A DNA stretch of 64,000 nucleotides from Przewalskia tangutica (lineage: Eukaryota; Streptophyta; Magnoliopsida; Solanales; Solanaceae). Below the pieces are notes generated by a model that made no database searches, had not been told where the DNA came from, and worked only from the letters and a program-made list of their open reading frames with translations. A program made the position numbers and the translations under genes. Every line of letters starts with the position of its first letter. Position 1 is the stretch's first letter. Of this stretch, positions 56,290-64,000 are shown piece by piece. The stretch is taken from assembly GCA_029844215.1 (NCBI GenBank), contig CM056733.1, positions 9,173,501 through 9,237,500 on the forward strand, written 5' to 3'.

Positions 56290-58489
56290 CCCCTCTAAGT
56301 TGATGAACTTATTCATCCAAAATTGTTCCAAGTCTTGAAATCCCCCCCCCCCTTTGTTCTTGTGGTTCTCGTCCAACCTCGTCGAAACCTCCCCTTTGTG
56401 AGCTAGCCGAGAGCCTCCCCCTTTCCCCCCTTTGTGGTGTCTAGCCGTGGGGTACCCTCCCCCTAGCCTTGTTGTCTCGTATAAATACCCCCCCTTTGTG
56501 GTATAGAAATACTCTCCTAGTATTGTTATAATGCCCAAAATACTCTAGCCCATATACCTTATAGTACTTCCAAAGTTACCTCTATACGTAGAGCCCGGAA
56601 AATACTATTATACTTCCTTTAGCCACTAAACGAAACCCTAAGGAAATCTTCATTGATAGTTGAAGTAATGGAGTAGAAGTTGGTTAGAACTTCTGGTTGT
56701 TTGGAGCGGGTTGAGCGCACGGAGTAGGAGCTAAACCTTGCTCAGGATCGACATATAAACTCGGATAATTTTGGGCTTATCGAGGTAAACACTCTTGACC
56801 TTCTATTGTAATTGGAAATTGCATGTTGTAGGAATATATAGTTGAAGTATACTATATATAAGAACTGAACATTATAATTGTGCGGCAATGTCTTTTGACT
56901 TAAGCCTGAATAATACTTACGGCAATGTCTTGCGACTTAAGCCTGAATTTAAAGAAGAGAACTGAACTGTAATTACATAGGACTGTATTACAGTAGACTT
57001 GTGTAGTATTGCTGTGAGTAGAATTGTACACGTCCAGTTAGACGTGTTAACCCCCCCCCCCCCTGGTTGGCTTGGTAGCCGGCCTCGATAGAGGAGGAGA
57101 TTTACGCTGTTGGAGGGGAGAGTCTTTGCGAATTTTCTCGTAGAATATTCTACGCCGATCTAAAGATATTAATAGGCGCCTTGTGGCCTCTATAGGTTGA
57201 TATACTACGTGTGGCGCGATCTACTCGGCTTAAGGTGCAGCCGACGGTTTGAGGTACTTGGAGCGTTTTGCTATTAGTCGATAATCGTCGCGAGGTATGT
57301 GAACCTCTTCCTATCTGTTCTAGCATGATATGTGTATAACTATGTAGTACGGTAGACGTACATGTGTTAAATGTATTTGATTGTCTTTAAACATAAAGTG
57401 TTATAACGGCTTTATGGGAAGTCAAGTTATAACAACTCTATGTAAATGAGAAATGCTTTGTGGTTTTTAAAAGATAACTGATTTGACTTATAACCGACTT
57501 GATGTAAAAGAACCTTGAAGTATTCTAAAAGATTAAGAAACCTTTTTTTTAAAGAAGAGTAATACTTGGTTTTGAAAACATAAGAATTATACTAGCCTTA
57601 TGGGAAGTTAGGTATAACGTCTTAAGGAAGGTAAAATGAAAAGGTTCATTGATCTTAAAAGATAAGAGACTTGACTTGAATGAATTAATATGAATTTTGT
57701 GTGAAGCCTCATTCGTGAGTAATGAGTACTTGGTTTTGAAAGGAATAATGTTTCTTGATTTCGAAATCGAATGTGTATCGACAAACCATCGCAGCGTTAA
57801 TAAAGGAAAATGTATTGAATAATTAAGTATTACTAAAACCAAGAAACCTCCATCCGCATAGAAGCTAAGATGAGACAAAATGATATTACATTTTCTAGAT
57901 CATGGTCGCTAATAAAATTGATTATGAACAAGAATAACCTACTCGCCTATGGCATGTGTTACTCTATTGTTTTAAAAAGAGATTAAGACATTGAACGATG
58001 AAACTTTTCTAAAAAGAGACTTGTGTAATTGAAATTAGGCAAACTGGAACGTTAGGGAAAAGAAAGGCATTGGGTTGTCTTAAAATGGTTTAAAACATAA
58101 AGTGTTATAACAGCTTTATGGGAAGTTGGTTATAACGACTTTATGAAAACAAAAGAAAAGGTTTTATCATTGGTTTTAATATGGTAACTTGACTTTAAAA
58201 AGAGAAGTGTTTTGGTTTACTTAAAAGATATAAGTCACTCTATTTTTATACTACGGGTATCGGGTGACTTTTATAAAAGGGAATGGATCTTTAAAAAGGA
58301 ATTTAACGTACGTAATCGTAAGGTTAAAACCCGACTTTGGCATAAAATGAAAGTAGCTTGAGTCAGGTAACTTGCCTATGCTTGTTGTTGTGTAACTTTC
58401 CTATGCTTGTTGTTGTGTAACTTGCTTATGCTTGTGGTGATAGCCTTTGTTGTGCAAATGGTGTTCTATATAACCGCCTCTCAATGGAG

Positions 58490-58960
58490 TGCCGTTGACT
58501 TGTTGAGGACTTACTTGGACGTACCTGCAGTGACGGAAAATTCCACTGGTATGCTCCTCGCTGATAGTGCTATTCCATGGACTAGCTCTCCACGAGGTTT
58601 CTTACCGTTCGCCTTGGTACCCGTGGTCGGCTTTCAGACTTGCCCCGCCTCGTGGCTGATTCGCCTGGTACACAGTAGTTAGCCCTCGTGACTTGCCCTG
58701 CTCAGTGTAGTGACGAAGTCTCGTGATACGCCTTGGTACCCGGTGGTCAGCCCTGTATTGCCCCGGCCACCACGTGACCGCCTTGGTATCGGTAGTCGGC
58801 TCGCACTTGCCCCGTGTCGCCCGTGTTTGTGGTTGCATTGTATTATTGGTACGGTCGGATCCGGTAGTTATACTTGTCTCAGACGGTTTTTATGACACAG
58901 GTGGGACCTGGTGTTCATGTATACTCCTTGGTATTGTTATATCATAAACTGCCGGCAGTG
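58490..58960 (+). repeat. Imperfect sub-repeats in the C2 5' LTR
   Basis: Three or four loose copies of a unit with CCTTGGTACCCGTGGTCGGC and TTGCCCCG. They sit where C1 has its 29-bp array, so this part of the LTR has been replaced or rebuilt between members of family C. Confidence 0.6.
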
Positions 58961-59540
58961 AGGAAGAAATTCCACGGGCACGAGTGATAATTTGGAGGGC
59001 GTGAGTCCCTGACTTGATGTAACTGGTTATATGTTATGTACTGTAGTTTGGTCATCATACATGTCTCCTGCTTTATAGACTATTATTATTTCATTTACGT
59101 GATTTACGCTTTCACATACTTGGTACTGTTGCATCGACCTCCTTCGGGGCCGCGTTCATGCCGCAGTAAGTACATCTACCGCCGATCCCCGCTTAGGATC
59201 TCATTTCAGCTTTGGGAAGCTCCGCCCGTCGGAGGCTTATCTTTGTATGTTACCCCGAGTCCGTAAGTTCTTGTACGTTCGGGGTATGGCGGGCCCCGTC
59301 CCGTCGTAGTTGTCAGTATAAATCTTAGAGGTCCAGAGTAATCGCCGCGGTGGTTATAAGGATTAGAATCGCTCAAATGTCTTTATATATAAAGGGTGAA
59401 AGGCAACCGTTTTGGTTGGCCTGTTTATTTATAATATCTCTCATTTCAGGTTCATGTTTTATTTTCCGCTGATTTGCTCTGAGGATTGTATCACTAGGGT
59501 GCCCGGTAGTGCACGACCACGGCCCGATTCGGTCGTGACA

Positions 59541-59744
59541 AAGTGGTATCGAAGCGATTAGTCCTCGGAAAGTGTCTACAGACCGTGTCTAGTAGAGTCT
59601 TGATTATCGGTGTGTTGTGCACCACATCTATAATCAGGAGGCTGCAGGACATTTAGGGTTGGTTTCCATTCTTCTCATTCTGAGATCGTGCCTTAGAGCT
59701 GTGTGATAAGATTGGACCCCTCTGACATACTTCGCTTTACCGCT
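59541..59744 (+). other. Leader and primer binding site of C2
   Basis: The primer site reads TGGTATCGAAGC (59544-59555), an altered TGGTATCAGAGC with the change at CAG. The leader hairpin (59601-59636) is complete, with GGTGTG opposite CACATC (one G.U pair) and loop TTGTGCAC. It starts 45 nt after the primer site. Confidence 0.85.
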
Positions 59745-60915
59745 ATGCCTCCGTGTAAGGCAACCCGCCCGTGGCAAGGCAACAGAGGAGTCGCGAGTAG
59801 AGCAATGGCAGAGACCACAAGACTGAGCCTCCATCCCGCACCGGAGCAGAGAGATGAGTCACGCGAGCTGGCCCGATTAATGGCCGTGGTCAGGCGAACT
59901 TGAGGATAAATGGCCGACGCAGTAGCCTGTGAGCACCAGCCGTTCACCCTAGATCGATAGTTCGAGGCTACGGATTTTCCGAGTTGTAAAACCGCCGAGT
60001 TTTATGGGTCGAGACTCGAGGATGATCCGCAGGAGTTCATCCGAGCTACGCCGATCATGAGAGTGATCAAGGCATCGGAGACCGAGTCGGTGGTCCTAGG
60101 TTCGCATCGGCTGCGTGATACCGCAGTCGACTGGTTTGATTCGTGGGAGTTGTCCCGGGGAGAGCATGCACTTCCAGCTTTATGGGACGAGTTCTCAGAG
60201 GCCTTTCTTGCACATTTCTTGCCTCCACAGATGAGGAGGGCCCGGGCAGACAGATTTTTGGTGTTACGGCAGAACGGTCGTACGGTTCGGGAGTACAATG
60301 TAGAGTTCGACTCATTGGCCCGGTACGTCCCCGCGTTGGTAGCTAGTATGGAAGATCGAGTGCACCGATTTGTTACAGGGCTCGATGATCACCTAGCCGA
60401 GAGTTGTTCGGGTGTAGCTCTTCAGCCGGGCATGGACATTGCCCGCATGCAGGCGTATGCACTTGGATGTGAGGAACGGATAAATCGACGGAATGACACT
60501 GGTCGCAGAAGAGGCCGAGCAATGCAGGTCCTTTGGTGACTTTCGAGGCGGACCGCCGAAGAAAGCCGCTATGCGCTCCACCAAGACTGAGTGGTCCTCC
60601 ACACTTCGGGACCTTTGAGATGTTCAGAGCGGTCGGGGCTCCTGTGTTTCAGATTTTCGAGGGAGCAGAGTGCTCGCGGATGAGGTTGCCCTTGTCTCAG
60701 GTGGCTGCCAGGAAAACTTCATAAGGGAGAGTGTCGCATCGACTCGGGAGATTGTTATTTTTGCGCCAACAGGCCATCCGGCAAGAGATCGTCCACTGTG
60801 GTAGCACCGGTAGGATAGCATGGACTACTGAGAGCGATTGCGGGTTCTTCACCTTCCATAGCCAGCAGATGTTCGTGACACCGCAGCCCAGAGGTCGCGG
60901 TGGAGTTCCCGATTA
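59745..60915 (+). pseudogene. gag: gag of C2
   Basis: ATG at 59745, MPPCKATRP. The first frame soon breaks (stop at about 59901). The capsid core is open from 60057 to about 60535: MRVIKASETESVVLGSHRLR, DTAVDWFDSWELSRGEHALP, EAFLAHFLPPQMRRARADRF, VREYNVEFDSLARYVPALVA and LQPGMDIARMQAYALGCEER. The nucleocapsid knuckle is at about 60753-60794, where TGTTATTTTTGCGCC starts a CYFC pattern that then shifts frame. The remaining C-terminal part is unreadable. Gag type and length match A2. As in the other gag-only elements, the sequence after gag is not pol. Confidence 0.8.
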
Positions 60916-61690
60916 GCGGTCCTTTGAACCGCCTATTGTCAGGTATATCCTTAACCCTCTAGAGACTTATATTGTATTGATGTTGATGATGTGTTTAGTG
61001 TTATGTTCGGATAGCTTTGTGCTAAAATGTGATTTAGAAACCTGGTCAGTAAGAAAAAGGGTAAGCCTGGGGGTGAGAAAGTGATGAACCTTAGAATATT
61101 ACAGTTGAGACCTTAGATGTAAGGCCATCTTGAGTACAAGATTTTTGCGGGGGATCTTTGTCCAATGTGTAAGTATGCGTGGTGTATTTGTGGAAGAATT
61201 TCCTTGGATGGTGTAAATGGAAGTGGTAGCTTTCATGACCTGTATAGGTAAGATTGTTCCGGATCGAGAAGCGAGAGAGTCGGCGTGGCAGAGGCTCGGG
61301 TTGAGGACGTGTTGCGTGTCAACCCGTAGCCCGGTTTGAGGTAGGGTCAGATCGAGGTGGTCCCGCCAGGTGGTAGGGTCACGAGGGTGCTAGGCCCAAG
61401 TTTAGATGACCGTCGTATGAGTTCGTGGTTATGTTCGACCGTAGCGATCGTGAAGGCGGGAATGGCCTTAAGGAAGATTGAGGCTAGTAAGATGACCAAG
61501 TTTGGGAGTGATGACTCCAAGGTTTTGAAAACTGAAGCAATGACTGAAGTATGGTGCGTATACTAGAAGGGTTCAAGTGTTCGAGGAGGGCACGACGAGT
61601 AAGGAAGGAAGAGAACGTGTGTTAGTTCGTGGCCAGGCGTGGCGTTGGCAACTTGTTAGAAGATCTTCATCATAATCCGTCTTGAGAAGG
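60916..61690 (+). other. 3' noncoding module of C2
   Basis: The first 220 bp match the A2 module (47860-48060). The remaining 550 bp are special to family C (compare 23470-24200 on the minus strand in C1). I see no protein domain in any frame. Confidence 0.7.
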
Positions 61691-61725
61691 AACATTCGGG
61701 ACGAATGTTTCTAAGGAGGGGAGAA
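61691..61725 (+). other. Polypurine tract and hairpin of C2
   Basis: AACATTCG (61691-61698), loop GGA, CGAATGTT (61702-61709), then AAGGAGGGGAGAA (61713-61725) up to the LTR. Confidence 0.87.
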
Positions 61726-64000
61726 TGTTATACCCCGTATTTCAAGAGTATGTACGTGAGCGCGTACGTATTATAATTTGAGCCTTAAAGTTAGGCTAAG
61801 TTCGAAAATTTTGTGCACAAGTACCGAAAGGAGTCGTTTTTCGACGAAACGTTTCCACAGCTTTCGTAGGGAAAATTCCGGCTATGTCATTTATAATTTT
61901 TGCGGATTTTTCCGAGAGACGAAACATTTTGGACCAACGGGAGGGTGACACTTGTCACCCAAGTGGACGGTTTGGTTGAGCTTTCTTTGGCACGTTTTTT
62001 GTGCTATTTTGTGGTCAAGGGTTAGGTAGGATATTTTTGTGTAGTTGATGAGCAAGTGGGACCCACAAACACATGGCTTCATCTTGACCTTACACTTGCC
62101 TTACACTTGGATAGATCTTGGCCATTGGTTGGCTTTCACTTGACCTATAAATACCCCTCTAAGTTGATGAACTTATTCATCCAAAATTGTTCCAAGTCTT
62201 GAAATCCCCCCCCCCCTTTGTTCTTGTGGTTCTCGTCCAACCCTTGGCCGAAACCCCTCCCCCTTTGTGAGCTAGCCGAGAGCCTCCCCCTTTCCCCCCT
62301 TTGTGGTGTCTAGCCGTGGGGTACCCTCCCCCTAGCCTTGTTGTCTCGTATAAATACCCCCCCTTTGTGGTATAGAAATACTCTCCTAGTATTGTTATAA
62401 TGCCCAAAATACTCTAGCCCATATACCTTATAGTACTTCCAAAGTTACCTCTATACGTAGAGCCCGGAAAATACTATTATACTTCCTTTAGCCACTAAAC
62501 GAAACCCTAAGGAAATCTTCATTGATAGTTGAAGTAATGGAGTAGAAGTTGGTTAGAACTTCTAAGGGTTGTTTGGAGCGGGTTGGAGCGCACGGAGTAG
62601 GAGCTAAACCTTGCTCAGGATCGACATATAAACTCGGATAATTTTGGGCTTATCGAGGTAAACACTCTTGACCTTCTATTGTAATTGGAAATTGCATGTT
62701 GTAGGAATATATAGTTGAAGTATACTATATATAAGAACTGAACATTATAATTGTGCGGCAATGTCTTTTGACTTAAGCCTGAATAATACTACAGCAATGT
62801 CTTGCGACTTAAGCTGAATTTAAAGAAGAGAATCGAATCAGAATTACATAGATCAGACATGATGAGACTTGTGTAGTATTGTTGTGAGTAGAATTGTACA
62901 CGTCCTTAGGCGTGTTAACCCCGTCGTTGGCTTGGTAGCGGCCTCGATAGAGGAGAGATTTACGCCATGTGGGAGGTGTCACGAATTTTCTGTAGAATAT
63001 TCTACGTCGGGATCTAAAGATATTAATAGGCGCCTTGTGGCCTCTATAGGTTGAAATACTACGTGTGGCGCGATCTACTCGGCTTAAGGTGCAGCCGACG
63101 GTTTGAGGTACTTGGAGCGTTTTGCTATTAGTCGATAATCGTCGCGAGGTATGTGAACCTCTTCCTATCTGTTCTAGCATGATATGTGTATAACTATGTA
63201 GTACGGTAGACGTACATGTGTTAAATGTATTTGATTGTCTTTAAACATAAAGTGTTATAACGGCTTTATGGGAAGTTGGTTATAACAACTCTATGTAAAT
63301 GAGAAATGCTTTGTGGTTTTTAAAAGATAACTGATTTGACTTATAACCGACTTGATGTAAAAGAACCTTGAAGTATTCTAAAAGATTAAGAAACCTTTTT
63401 TTTAAAGAAGAGTAATACTTGGTTTTGAAAACATAAGAGTTATACTAGCCTTATGGGAAGTTAGGTATAACGTCTTAAGGAAGGTAAAATGAAAAGGTTC
63501 ATTGATCTTAAAAGATAAGAGACTTGACTTGAATGAATTAATATGAATTTTGTGTGAAGCCTCATTCGTGAGTAATGAGTACTTGGTTTTTGAAAGGAAT
63601 AATGTTTTACTGATTTCGGAAATCAGAATGTGTATCGACAAACCACTGCAGCGTTAATAAAGGAAAATGTATTGAATAATTAAGTATTACTAAAACCGGA
63701 GAAACCTCCATCTGCATAGAAGCTAAGATGAGACAAAATGATATTACATTTTCTAGATCATGGCTGCTTAATAAAATTGATTATGAACAAGAATAACCTA
63801 CTCGCCTATGGCATGTGTTACTCTATTGTTTTAAAAAGAGATTAAGACATTGAACGATGAAACTTTTCTAAAAAGAGACTTGTGTAATTGAAATTAGGCA
63901 ACCGAACGTTAGGGAAAAGAAAGGCATTGGGTTGTCTTAAAATGGTTTAAAACATAAAGTGTTATAACAGCTTTATGGGAAGTTGGTTATAACGACTTTA
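61726..64000 (+). repeat. 3' LTR of C2, cut by the window end
   Basis: 2275 bp visible, starting TGTTATACCCCG. TATA box at 62146-62153; CATAAAG/CTTTATG inverted repeat at 63246-63270. A differing spot against the 5' LTR at 62563-62590 reads TCTAAGGGTTGTTTGGAGCG here and TCTGGTTGTTTGGAGCG there. Confidence 0.9.

Larger units (their letters stand above)
55862..59540 (+). repeat. 5' LTR of C2
   Basis: 3679 bp, TGTTATACCCCG to GGTCGTGACA. The first 1.1 kb follows family B LTRs (TATA region, GGTATAGAAATACTCTCCTA, tandem 38-bp pair at 56880-56950). From about 57120 it follows family A (TAGAATATTCTACG, TCGATAATCGTCGCGAGG, CATAAAG inverted repeat 57392-57416). C runs at 56342 and 57052. Confidence 0.9.
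55862..64000 (+). mobile_element. Element C2: gag-only (TR-GAG-like) element, 3' LTR runs off the window
   Basis: 5' LTR (55862-59540), primer site (59544-59555), leader, gag (59745-60915), 3' noncoding module, PPT (61713-61725), 3' LTR from 61726 onward. The internal region is about 2.2 kb with no pol remnant. The two LTRs agree almost base for base over their first kilobase, so the insertion looks young, apart from small differences of the error type described under findings. Confidence 0.9.

Overview
The window is plant nuclear DNA made almost entirely of nested LTR retrotransposons. I found no host protein gene, tRNA, rRNA or CRISPR array. The Gag, protease, RT, RNase H, integrase and C-terminal chromodomain remnants read as Ty3/gypsy chromoviruses of the Tekay/Del type. 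Supporting signs are LTRs of 2.4-3.9 kb, an initiator-tRNA-Met primer site (TGGTATCAGAGC), LTR ends TGTTA(C/T)ACCCC...GGTCGTGACA and 5-bp target duplications. The protein wording and LTR ends look most like elements of asterids, especially Solanaceae; this is a judgement from memory, not a database result. The setting looks like heterochromatin, probably pericentromeric.

Three LTR families are present. Family B (LTR about 2.4 kb) is autonomous by descent and carries gag-pol: B1, B2 and B3, all on the minus strand. Family A (LTR 3.3-3.9 kb; A1 minus, A2 plus) and family C (LTR 3.3-3.7 kb; C1 minus, C2 plus) have a gag but no pol, so they fit the TR-GAG type of non-autonomous element. All three share the primer site, the leader, a hairpin beside the polypurine tract (PPT) and the LTR termini. 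A and C could therefore have been copied with B-type enzymes (inference).

Layout, read as a stratigraphy: 1-206 is a scrap that looks like a Tat/Athila-type 3' end. 207-1170 is a plus-strand gypsy gag-pol fragment cut inside RT by A1 (1171-7902). The 5' LTR of A1 is cut by B1 (7903-53821 overall). The integrase region of B1 is cut by B2 (11762-42371). The RT of B2 is cut by B3 (16365-35147). The integrase of B3 is cut by C1 (20133-29115). Separately, A2 (43096-51582) sits in the RT/RNase H part of B1 with a perfect TCTAC duplication. B1 ends abruptly in gag at about 53821. An unidentified segment (53822-55861) follows, holding a 1.28-kb array of 17/18-bp units that is free of stop codons over long stretches in all frames. 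C2 (55862 to beyond 64000) is inserted in it.

Most interesting: the leader just downstream of the primer site can fold into a 36-nt hairpin. Its 8-nt apical loop contains the self-complementary hexamer GTGCAC. One stem pair appears as G-C in B, G.U in C (and probably A2) and A-U in A1, which is the pattern expected of a conserved RNA structure. It is a candidate dimerisation or packaging signal shared by the autonomous and gag-only families.

A caution on all breaks: many differences between copies, including damage inside primer sites, fall on CAG/CTG trinucleotides. This suggests consensus errors at CHG-methylated sites as well as true decay, so the reported frameshifts may overstate biological damage.
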